Source: a virus. Taken from it: a stretch of DNA of 21,696 nucleotides. Shown in pieces: positions 7,711 to 15,827 of this stretch; the first letter of the stretch is position 1, and each line of letters starts with the position of its first letter. The translations under genes were made by a program, and so were the position numbers. The notes beneath the pieces are model-generated. The model did no database searches. It saw only the letters and a list, made by a program, of their open reading frames with translations, and was not told the origin of the DNA. The DNA is taken from the IMG/VR virus record IMGVR_UViG_3300000576_000027, positions 1-21,696 of that record. One strand, 5' to 3'.

Positions 7711-9905
7711 TGAGAAATCTCCATCAAATTATCAACGAAATGGCATCTAAGAATGTCGTACAAGAAGTAGAAGAACCACGCGGTGAAGCTGAAAAGAACT
7801 TCAAGGGTAAACATGAAGTATCTGTCAAGGCTGATGCTGCGGGTAATGGTGATGAAGTCTTCAAGGGCTCTGGGACCAAGAAGAAAAAGCGCAAAGCTGA
7901 CTATGAATCTCCTGAAGATGAAATCTTTTATGAGGATGCTGAAGAAAGTGATGATATAGACGAATCTAAGAAGCTTCTTAATCCGAAACGGGATCCTAAA
8001 ATGGGTGATGAATATGCTAAAAAATCATCCAATAAACCTGTACGTGTATCTTTTCACGATGAAAATGCTATGAAAAGATGGATGAAAGTTCAGTCACTTG
8101 ATAAAAATGATAATGAAATTATCAATATGAGCAAAACACATTTGGATCTTGTTCCTGAAATGAGAAAGTATATTTCTAAAGTGAAACACGGAGATATGAT
8201 TTATCAAATTAAAGATATTAAAGAAGATCTAGACGAACGTGAACTTTCTGCGTCTGAGGAAAAGAAAAAAGAAGAAATCGTGAAGGGTATGAAAGATAAT
8301 GAAGCAGAGCTTAAAAAGAAATATGGTGATGACTGGAAATCAGTCATGTATGCCACAGCAACTAAGCGTGCTAAAGAGTCAATGAACGAAGCCGTGGAAG
8401 TATCTCACGATCGTTATATGCGTTCCCATGGAAAGAAAGCATCTGGTCGTGGTGGTATGTGGATGTTTACTAACAAACGTTCTGGTGACGTTGACTATGA
8501 CAATGAAGAAGAAGTATTTCAGCCCAAGAATTTTTCTTCCAAGTCATTCACTGATGCAGCCAAAGAAGCTAAAGAATGGGCCAAGAAGAACGGACATTCA
8601 ACTATCTATGTGATGGAATCACTGGATGAAGAATATTTAGAAGAAGCTACTAAGATAGATGATTATGAACTTAAAACGACTGGTAAAAAGAAAAGTACAA
8701 CAGCACATCCTAATGGTAAACCTGTTTATGAGGTTCTTTATAAGGGTGAAAAAGTAGGTACTGTTGAACCTTATTCGGCTTATAAAGATACAAAAAAGCC
8801 GGGTGCAAGAATAGTTTCTAGTAGAAAAGAAGTAACAAGATATAGCTATTCGTTTGAACAAGGTAAAGGGCCTGAACGAGGAGAAGTATCTGCTAAAAGT
8901 AAACATGATCATCTTAATGCCAAACACGCTTTCGAGCATTTTGTTATGATGCATTCTAGATGGGCCGAAAAAAATATGAACGAGGCCAAGAAAATGAAAG
9001 ACGATCCTTGCTGGGATGACTATGAAATGGTTGGTAAAAAGAAAAAAAATGGTAAAGAAGTTCCAAACTGTGTTCCAGAAGAGGTAGAACTTGATGAGTA
9101 TGAAGAGTTGGACGAACTATCTAAAAAAACAGTTCAATCATATCTTGATAAGAATATAGATTCTAAAAAAGATGGGTATGATTCTCCAAGAAAATTTAGA
9201 AACAGAATGACTTCTGGTGCTACTGCGTATCGTAAACTAGGGAAAAAAATACCTGGAATGCGCTCTCAACCTAAGGTAAAAATTAAAGCAACGAATGAAG
9301 AACTTGATGAATCAAAGTGGGTTGTTACTGTTAATGGTAAAGATGGTTATGGTGTTTTTGATAATGAAGCTGATGCCAAAAAGAAAGCTCAAGAAGTTCG
9401 TAAAAATTTGAAAAAAGATGATAGAACAGCAACTGTTAGTGTTATTAAGGAAGAAATTAAAGAAAACTATCCAATGGCTCAATCAGTAGGCATGCCATCA
9501 GTTTCATATGAATATGACCATGATAATACTGAAATAGAATTCCTAGAACAAGAAATTCTTTCTTCACTAGTAGCATCTATGAATATCAAACTACAGTATG
9601 TATTCGATAGTCTTGACGACGGTACTACACTACCTAGTTACTATATTGATACACTACTCTCTATGCGTAATACAGTGAATTCAATGTACCAGGCAGTTCT
9701 AGACCAAGAAAATGGTGTAACCGAAAGTCATGAACTTGATGAAAATAATGAATTTGATAAATATATTGATACCAAACTAGAAGAAAAAGAAATATTGCAA
9801 TTTCTAGATAAACTTTCTGAAAAGAATCAGGCTAAAGCCAAGAAAATGATGGATTCAGATGAAGGTCTAGAAAAACTCAAGAATTTCATCAAGAAACACG
9901 GGTAA
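7707..9905 (+). CDS. Large modular prohead protein, candidate protease-processed polyprotein
   Basis: A 732-residue, highly charged protein between the core genes and the prohead protease. It begins with IINE (8-11) and then consists of small, compositionally distinct modules divided by LDE, IDE, MNE or LEE: at 84-86, 175-177, 226-228, 306-308, 311-313, 424-426, 462-464, 468-470, 533-535 and 677-679, plus IKE at 171, 580 (KEE) and 584. Modules include 87-177 (VRVSFHDENAMKRWMKV), 178-228 (a helical SASEEKKKEEIVKGMK...YGDDWKSVMYATATKRAK unit), 229-308 (GGMWMFTNKRSGDVDY), 314-426, 427-464 (DDPCWDDYEMVGKKKKNGKEVPNCVPEE, with two Cys) and 536-582. Several of these recur, in my recollection, in scaffold-like proteins of marine T4-like phages. 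I infer an internal head protein cleaved by gp21 during maturation. The start ATG overlaps the previous stop by 4 nt (ATGA); the ATG at 7710 is an alternative. Confidence 0.85.
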   Translation: MMRNLHQIINEMASKNVVQEVEEPRGEAEKNFKGKHEVSVKADAAGNGDEVFKGSGTKKKKRKADYESPEDEIFYEDAEESDDIDESKKLLNPKRDPKMGDEYAKKSSNKPVRVSFHDENAMKRWMKVQSLDKNDNEIINMSKTHLDLVPEMRKYISKVKHGDMIYQIKDIKEDLDERELSASEEKKKEEIVKGMKDNEAELKKKYGDDWKSVMYATATKRAKESMNEAVEVSHDRYMRSHGKKASGRGGMWMFTNKRSGDVDYDNEEEVFQPKNFSSKSFTDAAKEAKEWAKKNGHSTIYVMESLDEEYLEEATKIDDYELKTTGKKKSTTAHPNGKPVYEVLYKGEKVGTVEPYSAYKDTKKPGARIVSSRKEVTRYSYSFEQGKGPERGEVSAKSKHDHLNAKHAFEHFVMMHSRWAEKNMNEAKKMKDDPCWDDYEMVGKKKKNGKEVPNCVPEEVELDEYEELDELSKKTVQSYLDKNIDSKKDGYDSPRKFRNRMTSGATAYRKLGKKIPGMRSQPKVKIKATNEELDESKWVVTVNGKDGYGVFDNEADAKKKAQEVRKNLKKDDRTATVSVIKEEIKENYPMAQSVGMPSVSYEYDHDNTEIEFLEQEILSSLVASMNIKLQYVFDSLDDGTTLPSYYIDTLLSMRNTVNSMYQAVLDQENGVTESHELDENNEFDKYIDTKLEEKEILQFLDKLSEKNQAKAKKMMDSDEGLEKLKNFIKKHG

Positions 9906-9910
9906 TAGAA

Positions 9911-10594
9911 ATGAAACTTATTACAGAACTATATCAGGACTCATTTGAAGTCATTAATGAAGAGAATGATACTGGAAAGAAATCACTTTGTATAGAGGGC
10001 GTCTTCATGCAAGCTGATGTGAAAAACCGTAATGGTAGAGTCTATCCACGTGGTATTCTTGAAAAGGAAGTGAACAGATATATCAATACTCATGTGAAAG
10101 AGAAAAGAGCACTAGGTGAACTTGGACACCCACAAGGACCTAAAATCAATGAAGACAGAGTATCACACCTTATTACTAATCTAAAATTAGAGGGTAATGA
10201 TGTAATCGGTAAAGCTAAAGTTCTTTCTACTCCAATGGGTAATATTGCTAAAGCTTTACTTGATGATGGTGTTAAGATCGGTGTTTCTTCTCGTGGTCTT
10301 GGTTCATTAAAGGAAAAAAACGGTGTTAATGAAGTCCAGAATGATTTTTATCTGGCAACAGTTGATATCGTAACAGACCCTTCCGGTCCAAATTGCTTTG
10401 TTAATGGCATCATGGAGGGAGTAGAGTTCTGGTATGATCCTTCTAAGGGTATTTGGACTCAAAAAGAAGTCACTGAATTTGCTGACCAGGTTGAAGAGAT
10501 CAAAGATACCGTGAAGCAAATGAGCAGAAAAGAGATTTTTGAAGTAAAAGAGTCAGTATTTGCTCACTACCTTAACATACTCGCTAATAAATAA
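9911..10594 (+). CDS. 21: Prohead core protease (gp21)
   Basis: Serine protease (T4 gp21, MEROPS S77 type) that matures the head by cleaving capsid, scaffold and core proteins after (L/I)xE. The 227 residues compare with 212 in T4. Features are SLCIEGVFMQADVKNRNGRVYPRGILEKEV (25-54), GELGHP with His73 and RVSHL with His86, VLSTPMGN (104-111), GVSSRGLGSL with Ser126/Ser127 (candidate nucleophile), and DIVTDPSGPNCFVNGIMEG (152-170). This His...Ser...Asp arrangement is as expected of the family; I cannot say by eye which His is catalytic. The gene starts 6 nt after the 732-aa protein, its likely substrate, and precedes the scaffold and capsid genes, the canonical order. Its start has only a weak Shine-Dalgarno, so coupling to the upstream gene is likely. 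Confidence 0.95.
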   Translation: MKLITELYQDSFEVINEENDTGKKSLCIEGVFMQADVKNRNGRVYPRGILEKEVNRYINTHVKEKRALGELGHPQGPKINEDRVSHLITNLKLEGNDVIGKAKVLSTPMGNIAKALLDDGVKIGVSSRGLGSLKEKNGVNEVQNDFYLATVDIVTDPSGPNCFVNGIMEGVEFWYDPSKGIWTQKEVTEFADQVEEIKDTVKQMSRKEIFEVKESVFAHYLNILANK

Positions 10595-10598
10595 ATTT

Positions 10599-10606
10599 GA
10601 TAAATA
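10599..10606 (+). promoter_or_regulatory. 22: Probable late promoter (GATAAATA) for gp22
   Basis: GATAAATA ends exactly 31 nt before the gp22 ATG at 10638 and lies just after the protease stop. It differs from TATAAATA only at the first base. Confidence 0.6.
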
Positions 10607-10637
10607 ATAGTAATACACCAAAAAGGAGTCTATTAAA

Positions 10638-11861
10638 ATGACTAAGAAAACAGAAGTTGAAAACCAGGATCTTGACCTAGACTTTGAAAACGAGCTAGAT
10701 ACAGATCTTGGTGAAGCCGAAGACAAGGCCGAAAAAGAAAATAAGAAGACAATTAAGTCTACTGGTAAGCCAAAACAAGATGCTGATCATATTGAAGAAA
10801 AGTCATATGACAAAAAGAAAATGAAAAAAGAAGATGATCATGACGAAGATGAGGACGAAGATCTAGAAGAAGCTTATACTTCCAAGTCCGAACTAATGGC
10901 TAAAATGGTTAAGTATGCTTCAGGTATGTCTAAGGATAATCTTGCACAGACTGTTGAGCGTATCATTCACTCAGCTGAAGAAATTGCTGCTGCAAACAAG
11001 TCCGAAACTGATCCAGATAATAATGAAGCAAAAAACAAAGCTTCTATTAAGTCAACCGGTAAGCCAAAAGAAGCTGCACATAAGCTTCCCATGAAGGAAG
11101 ATCTAGAAGCTGTATTTGGTTCTGAAGATCTTACTGAGGATTTCCGCAAGCGCACTGAAACACTTTTCGAAGCTGCCGTTGAAACTCGTTTAGGTATTCT
11201 CCGTGAGGAACTCATTGAAGAGTACGAAGAGAAGCTTTCAGAAGCTAAGGCTGAATATGAAACACAACTAGAAGAAGCAACAGAAACCATTCTGGAAGAA
11301 ACCGAACAAAAGGTATCTGATTATCTTGACTATGTCGTCAAGGAGTGGATGGAAGAGAATGAAGTTGCTCTCCGATCAAATCTTAAGGTTGAAGTCACTG
11401 AATCATTCCTTCAGGGGCTAAAGGGTCTATTCACTGAACATTACGTAGAGATTCCAGATGATAAAGTTGATGTCATCGAGGAACTTACAGGAAAGGTTCA
11501 GGAACTCAAAAATGAACTTAATGAAAATGCAGAACGTTCTATCGAACTGCAACACGAATTGAACGAAATGAAAATTGATTACATTCGTTCTGAACTAGCC
11601 GAAGGTCTTACTGAAACTCAGAAAGACAAGTTCTATTCATTGACTGAAACTATTTCAGACTATTCTGATGTAGATGCTTTCCGTGAAAAGGCTGGTTATT
11701 TACTAGAATCTGTCCAGAAGAGCAATACTCGAAAGAGCTCTGAACAGGATCTAAATGAAGAAGTTGAACTAGAGGAGAGTGACAGCCCAAAGGGTTACAC
11801 TGATCCAAATATTTCAATGTATGCAAAGGCCCTTTCACTAACCTCTAACAGAACTCGATAA
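10638..11861 (+). CDS. 22: Prohead scaffolding core protein (gp22)
   Basis: Main internal scaffold around which gp23 assembles, later degraded by gp21. The 407 residues are longer than T4 gp22 (269) because of an acidic, lysine-rich N-terminal extension of about 150 residues. That extension includes two copies of a short cassette, NKKTIKSTGKPKQDA (35-49) and NKASIKSTGKPKEAA (133-147). The gp22 core starts near 153 with LEAVFGSEDLTEDFRKRTETLFEAAVETRL and continues through long coiled-coil helices to about 320, then GLTETQKDKFYSLTETISDYSDVDAFREK. Near the C-terminus are LNEEVELEE and PNISMYAKALSLTSNRTR, typical of gp22. A late promoter and AAAAGGAG precede the ATG. Confidence 0.93.
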   Translation: MTKKTEVENQDLDLDFENELDTDLGEAEDKAEKENKKTIKSTGKPKQDADHIEEKSYDKKKMKKEDDHDEDEDEDLEEAYTSKSELMAKMVKYASGMSKDNLAQTVERIIHSAEEIAAANKSETDPDNNEAKNKASIKSTGKPKEAAHKLPMKEDLEAVFGSEDLTEDFRKRTETLFEAAVETRLGILREELIEEYEEKLSEAKAEYETQLEEATETILEETEQKVSDYLDYVVKEWMEENEVALRSNLKVEVTESFLQGLKGLFTEHYVEIPDDKVDVIEELTGKVQELKNELNENAERSIELQHELNEMKIDYIRSELAEGLTETQKDKFYSLTETISDYSDVDAFREKAGYLLESVQKSNTRKSSEQDLNEEVELEESDSPKGYTDPNISMYAKALSLTSNRTR

Positions 11862-11872
11862 AGTTCAATTTT

Positions 11873-11880
11873 TATAAATA
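11873..11880 (+). promoter_or_regulatory. 23: T4-type late promoter (TATAAATA) for the capsid gene
   Basis: Perfect TATAAATA, ending 31 nt before the gp23 ATG at 11912, followed by an A-rich leader and AAAGGAG. T4 gene 23 also has its own strong late promoter. Confidence 0.85.
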
Positions 11881-11911
11881 ATAATAAGAAAACCTATAAA
11901 GGAGAAACTAA

Positions 11912-13267
11912 ATGTTTACTAATGAAGAACTACTTAAAAAGTGGGAGCCAATCCTTGAACATGAAGATGTTCCTGCGATTCAGGACAAGTACCGCAAGTA
12001 TGTTACAGCTACCCTTCTAGAGAATACTGAAAGAGAACAGCGTAACGAGTCAACTTCCGGCTACAACGGTTTCCGGAGTCTTCAAGAAGCTCCAACCAAT
12101 GCTGCTGGTACTGGTGGTTTTGGTGGTTCTGCAACTTCACCTGTTGCTGGTTATGATCCAATCATGATCTCACTCATCCGTCGTGCTGCACCTAATCTTG
12201 TTGCATACGATGTTTGCGGTGTCCAGCCAATGACCGGACCTACTGGCCTAATCTTCGCCATGCGCGCACATTATGCCAACATGGAAGGTGACGAAGCATT
12301 CTATAATGAAGCTAATACTGGTTTCGCTTCACGCGTAGCCGCTTCACCTGCTGCTAACACACTCGTTGTTGGTGGTGCTAATAACAACGTAGGTACTGAC
12401 GTATCTGCAAACTCTGAACTATATAACTTTGCTGGTGGTATGAGTACTTCTCTGGCCGAAGCTCTTGGTTCTAATACAACCAATCAGTTCCCAGAAATGG
12501 CTTTCTCCATTGATAAGGTTTCAGTTACCGCACAGAGCCGCGGTCTAAAGGCTGAATATTCAACCGAGCTTGCACAGGATCTACGTGCCGTCCACGGTCT
12601 TGATGCCGAGACAGAGCTTGCTAATATTCTCCAGACTGAAATTCTGGCTGAAATCAACCGTGAAGTTGTTCGTACTCTGAACCTCACTGCTTCTGCAGGT
12701 GCTCAGACCGGTACTACAACTGCTGGTATCTTCGACCTCGACACAGATTCTAACGGCCGTTGGTCAGTAGAAAAATTCAAGGGTCTTCTATTCCAGATCG
12801 AGCGTGAAGCTAACGCAATTGCAAAAGCTACTCGTCGCGGTAAGGGTAATATCATCCTCTGTTCTTCTGACGTAGCATCCGCTCTTCAGATGGCCGGTGT
12901 ACTTGATTATACTCCTGCTCTGAATGCTAATAACAATTTAGTTCCTGATGATACAGGAAATACCTTCGTCGGTGTTCTATCTGGTCGTTACCGTGTGTAT
13001 ATTGATCCATACGCTGGTGCCGATTACCTCACTGTTGGTTATAAGGGTGCTAACGCATTCGATGCTGGATTCTTCTATTGCCCATACGTTCCACTACAAA
13101 TGGTTCGTGCAACTGGTGAAAATAGCTTCCAACCACGTATCGGATTCAAGACCCGATATGGAATGATTGCTAACCCATTTTCACGCGGATCAACAGCTTC
13201 AGACGGTTCACTGATGACTAACTCTAATGTTTACTATCGCAGAATTAGAGTTAATAATCTTCTATAA
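11912..13267 (+). CDS. 23: Major capsid protein (gp23)
   Basis: HK97-fold major head protein that forms the hexamers of the capsid. The 451 residues compare with 521 in T4 and are nearer the length in cyanophage-type relatives. The N-terminal targeting segment (ELLKKWEPILEHEDVPAI, about 5-59) should be removed by gp21; the likely site is after Glu59 in SLQE-APTNAAG, an (L/I)xE site. Highly conserved blocks follow: GGFGGSATSPVAGYDPIMISLIRRAAPNLVAYDVCGVQPMTGPTGLIFAMR, EAFYNEANT, FPEMAFSIDKVSVTAQSRGLKAEYSTELAQDLRAVHGLDAETELANILQTEI, GNIILCSSDVASAL, and the end FSRGSTASDGSLMTNSNVYYRRIRVNNLL. The region is richer in G/C than surrounding genes, with highly expressed-type codons. No gp24-like vertex gene follows. 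Confidence 0.98.
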   Translation: MFTNEELLKKWEPILEHEDVPAIQDKYRKYVTATLLENTEREQRNESTSGYNGFRSLQEAPTNAAGTGGFGGSATSPVAGYDPIMISLIRRAAPNLVAYDVCGVQPMTGPTGLIFAMRAHYANMEGDEAFYNEANTGFASRVAASPAANTLVVGGANNNVGTDVSANSELYNFAGGMSTSLAEALGSNTTNQFPEMAFSIDKVSVTAQSRGLKAEYSTELAQDLRAVHGLDAETELANILQTEILAEINREVVRTLNLTASAGAQTGTTTAGIFDLDTDSNGRWSVEKFKGLLFQIEREANAIAKATRRGKGNIILCSSDVASALQMAGVLDYTPALNANNNLVPDDTGNTFVGVLSGRYRVYIDPYAGADYLTVGYKGANAFDAGFFYCPYVPLQMVRATGENSFQPRIGFKTRYGMIANPFSRGSTASDGSLMTNSNVYYRRIRVNNLL

Positions 13268-13297
13268 TAAAAATAAATCCAGATTAACTGGACAACT

Positions 13298-13325
13298 GGG
13301 CGGGACTTCGGTTCCGCCCTTATTT
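13298..13325 (+). terminator. Rho-independent terminator after gp23
   Basis: GGGCGGGAC (13298-13306) pairs with GTTCCGCCC (13311-13319), with one G-T pair, around a cTTCGg tetraloop, followed by TTATTTTA. It ends late rightward transcription at the point where the leftward genes converge; its T-rich tail overlaps the stop codon of the leftward endonuclease gene. Confidence 0.9.
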
Positions 13326-14972
13326 TATGTAGACATATAATTTACTCCCTGCATCATAATATCTCTTCATACTTAATACGTCTGTCATAAATTGAACTTC
13401 ACTTTGTACTAAATCAGCTCCATATTCTTCGATTAATTTATGTTTTTGTGTTTTATATCTAGGTAAAAACTTTTTAGAGTCTGTCCAAATATAATTAGGA
13501 TCTGTATGAGAAACATATTCGAAATTATTTTTTTCATATACATTTCCATTAGACCAAAAACAGTTTGCATATGATAAAATGGTTTCTCCTTCTTTCATAT
13601 GATTTTTAACAAAATACGAAAGTAATCTAGAAAATCCACCTATCACAGTTGTATTATTAAGCGTACAAAACCTCACAAGTTCATAATTATATTGTTTATT
13701 ATACCTACTTTTAGAGAAAGTAGCAATAGATAATAAGGTATCATTTTCATCAAAAAGACCAATATACCAAGATGCATTTGAAAAACCTTGAAGGTGATTA
13801 TTATCTAAGAAATGTCTTATATCTTTATCATAAGACATTTCTTTCACAAAGCATTTTCTTGCATAGATTTTATTATCTATTATACCTAATTTACTCTTGA
13901 TAACACTTTTCCACTTGTCAGTATTACTATAATAAAAAAGATCTGTTATTTGTAATAATTGAATACCTTTATTTTCAGCAAGAATATATTTTTCTTTATG
14001 GTAATTTTTTTTCTTATATTCTTCAGAATGCCAAAATATACCATTACATTCAATACCTATGTTCTTATTAGGTATGAATAGATCAATTTCCTGTCCATTT
14101 AGAGTTTTTCTATCATTTCTAATTATTTCTTTTTCATCAATAAATGTTTTTAAGAGTTCATATACACTATTTTCAAAGGACGAAACCTTATAGTTGGGTT
14201 TATATTGTATATTTTTAAAATCTAAAACACGCTTAAACATATGAGGTGAAATATTCAATTTATCACTTATTTCTGTTATAAGATCACCATTTAAATATTT
14301 CTCTATATCATCCATAAGAAATTCAGAATCACGTATTTTTAATAAATGTCTTAGACCGTTTTCAGTTTTATACCAACTAGATACTCCATAATTTTCTTGA
14401 AAATAATTTTTGAAAAAATCATTATCTCTTTTTTCTTTCATATTTAGTGAAGACATTTTTCTTGATTCTTCACTTTCAAACCAATAATCAACGCCGTATC
14501 TTTGATTGATAGTGTTTTTAGTTTTTTCTATTAAAATTGGAGAGAAAACAGCATGTTTTGCACCATATCTTTCCAACATGGTTTGTTCTTGTTTTTCCTT
14601 TATCTCTTTTCTTTCTAATGGCGTTTTAACTCCATATCTTTCTAAATTAGTTTTGACCATATTTTCTACATGAACATCTCGACAATCTTTACGTGAATCT
14701 CCTCCTTTTTTAGCTGCACATTGAACAGAACAAGTTTTTCCATACCCCTTAAGTATACCTCTAAAAACACTATTTTTATTTTTACATACTTCACATACAG
14801 GTATTTCAGAAATTTCATTTACCAGATGATAAATATTTTGTTTGAAATTTCCTGTATCTATGCAAAATAATTTAGATATTCTATCTTTATAGGGTTTTAT
14901 AGATTTATAATATCCATATGGACTGTTTTCAACCTTATTTTTAATGAACTTGATTAATTCTTCATCTGTCAT
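13320..14972 (-). CDS. EDxHD/Vsr-like homing endonuclease with zinc-ribbon-like N-terminus
   Basis: A 550-residue free-standing phage endonuclease. Residues 60-85 contain CEVC and CSVQC, spaced as a zinc ribbon. Four repeats follow, each with ERYGV-like cores (LERYGVKTPLE near 110, LERYGAKHAVF near 133, NQRYGVDYWFES near 156, QENYGVSSWYKT near 192), the kind of DNA-binding repeat seen in this group. The nuclease core is NGQEIDLFIPNKNIGIECNGIFWHSE (292-317): Glu295, Asp297, Glu308, Asn310 and His315 fit the Vsr-like EDxHD pattern described for I-Bth0305I. The C-terminal 170 residues (RHFLDNNHLQGFSNASWYIGLF...VIGGFSRLLSYFVKNH...YANCFWSNGNVYEKNNF) form a domain often seen attached to such nucleases. 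The gene faces the capsid gene tail to tail and is very AT-rich, suggesting recent insertion at the late/early boundary. AAGGA lies 7 nt before its ATG. Confidence 0.85.
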   Translation of the reverse strand: MTDEELIKFIKNKVENSPYGYYKSIKPYKDRISKLFCIDTGNFKQNIYHLVNEISEIPVCEVCKNKNSVFRGILKGYGKTCSVQCAAKKGGDSRKDCRDVHVENMVKTNLERYGVKTPLERKEIKEKQEQTMLERYGAKHAVFSPILIEKTKNTINQRYGVDYWFESEESRKMSSLNMKEKRDNDFFKNYFQENYGVSSWYKTENGLRHLLKIRDSEFLMDDIEKYLNGDLITEISDKLNISPHMFKRVLDFKNIQYKPNYKVSSFENSVYELLKTFIDEKEIIRNDRKTLNGQEIDLFIPNKNIGIECNGIFWHSEEYKKKNYHKEKYILAENKGIQLLQITDLFYYSNTDKWKSVIKSKLGIIDNKIYARKCFVKEMSYDKDIRHFLDNNHLQGFSNASWYIGLFDENDTLLSIATFSKSRYNKQYNYELVRFCTLNNTTVIGGFSRLLSYFVKNHMKEGETILSYANCFWSNGNVYEKNNFEYVSHTDPNYIWTDSKKFLPRYKTQKHKLIEEYGADLVQSEVQFMTDVLSMKRYYDAGSKLYVYIK

Positions 14973-14996
14973 TATAATTCCTTAATTATTGTATAG

Positions 14997-15004
14997 TATT
15001 TATT
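14997..15004 (-). promoter_or_regulatory. Possible late promoter (AATAAATA) for the leftward endonuclease gene
   Basis: On the minus strand AATAAATA lies 24 nt before the ATG at 14972. The spacing fits a short leader holding AAGGA. The match is one base from consensus in an AT-rich stretch, so chance is possible. Confidence 0.25.
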
Positions 15005-15049
15005 AACCTTTGATTGGATTCATAACACTTTCAAAGAATTAATCTTGTT

Positions 15050-15238
15050 TCACACTGTAACTCTTCTCTTCAAATCCATCTCTTCAAAAACACCAAATCG
15101 TATATCATCTCTTAGAATATGAAAAAATAATGTCATCTTCAAGTTAGGAACATGGTAATTATTTTTGTATATCATACTGATAACTATTTCAGGGCCATGG
15201 ATAGGAATATATCCTTTATCGATAGGGTTAAGTTTCAT
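15050..15238 (-). CDS. Small protein of unknown function (62 aa)
   Basis: MKLNPIDKGYIPIHG..., not recognised. Its ATG overlaps the TGA of the preceding 53-aa gene by 4 nt (ATGA), so it is probably translated by coupling; no separate ribosome site is visible. The sequence has a mixed beta/helix look (GPEIVISMIYKNNYHVPNLKMTLFFHILRDD) and a basic end. It shares the initial MKLN with its neighbour, but no wider similarity is evident. It is the last gene before the endonuclease insertion. Confidence 0.55.
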   Translation of the reverse strand: MKLNPIDKGYIPIHGPEIVISMIYKNNYHVPNLKMTLFFHILRDDIRFGVFEEMDLKRRVTV

Positions 15239-15396
15239 TGGTAAGTACCACGAATAATTATTTTTACATTTATAATACTCATAAGTGGTTCTTTGATATT
15301 ACCACCTACTATTCTTCTCATTTCCATATTTACTCCTTGGAAATTAATACGAAAATCAGTATAGTATTTCTTCATGCTTACTGTATTAAGTTTCAC
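15235..15396 (-). CDS. Small protein of unknown function (53 aa, GTG start)
   Basis: The frame runs from GTG at 15396 to TGA at 15235-15237 and gives MKLNTVSMKKYYTDF...GTYQ. The GTG follows AAGGAG by 6 nt and overlaps the TGA of the NADAR gene by 4 nt (GTGA). Its own stop overlaps the next start (ATGA). This head-to-tail packing and the good ribosome site support a real gene despite its small size. An inner ATG at 15327, also preceded by AAGGAG (within CCAAGGAGTAAAT), could give a 30-residue product. No family recognised. Confidence 0.55.
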   Translation of the reverse strand: MKLNTVSMKKYYTDFRINFQGVNMEMRRIVGGNIKEPLMSIINVKIIIRGTYQ

Positions 15397-15827
15397 AATT
15401 CACTCCTTACGGTCATAAGTATATTACCAAGATAATTGAAACCTTCACCATCACATACACCCCAAAATTTATCACCCCAGTTATTACCCTCGACTAATTC
15501 GGCATCACCCGTCTTGAGGAGTAAACTCTTTAGCTTGTCAGAATTAGTGAATTTAGATCGAACTAGACGCTCCATGGTGTCTAGTTTTCTGTCGTCAAAG
15601 GTGATATCATATGGAAAGTCTTTACCACGACCAAATCGTTTAGCATCGCCTGGTTTGATGATAGATCTTACCAGTTTCCGAACTTCAGGGTCTGTAGTTT
15701 TGGCAGCGACATATGCGTGTTCTACTGAATTATACATTTCTCCTTCAAAGTAGACAGTGCATGGATACATATTAGACAGAAAGGAATATTCACCACGGAA
15801 ACTATTGATTATATTGCTCATAAGCAT
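15393..15827 (-). CDS. NADAR (YbiA-like) domain protein
   Basis: A 144-residue single-domain member of the NADAR/YbiA family (DUF1768), N-glycosidases linked to ADP-ribose chemistry; bacterial NADARs remove ADP-ribose from guanine in DNA and YbiA acts on riboflavin intermediates. Family motifs are SFRGEYSFLSNMYPCTVYFEGEMYNSVEHAYVAAKT (9-43, with the core SVEHAY and a preceding FLSN), KPGDAKRFGRG (58-68), a central helix TMERLVRSKF, LLKTGDAELVEGNNWGDKFWGVC (near 103-125) and NYLGNILM. All usual motifs are present, so it should be active. The start may be ATG 15827 (AAGGATGA upstream) or ATG 15821 (MSNIINSF). Phages could use it to reverse DNA ADP-ribosylation defence such as DarT, or to adjust NAD-related metabolites; that use is inference. 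Confidence 0.88.
   Translation of the reverse strand: MLMSNIINSFRGEYSFLSNMYPCTVYFEGEMYNSVEHAYVAAKTTDPEVRKLVRSIIKPGDAKRFGRGKDFPYDITFDDRKLDTMERLVRSKFTNSDKLKSLLLKTGDAELVEGNNWGDKFWGVCDGEGFNYLGNILMTVRSEL

Noticed and set aside
14973-15049. Micro-ORF MNPIKG resembling the start MKLNPIDKG of the 62-aa gene
   Set aside because: Six residues are too short to prove a remnant split by the endonuclease insertion, and no other half is found after 13320.
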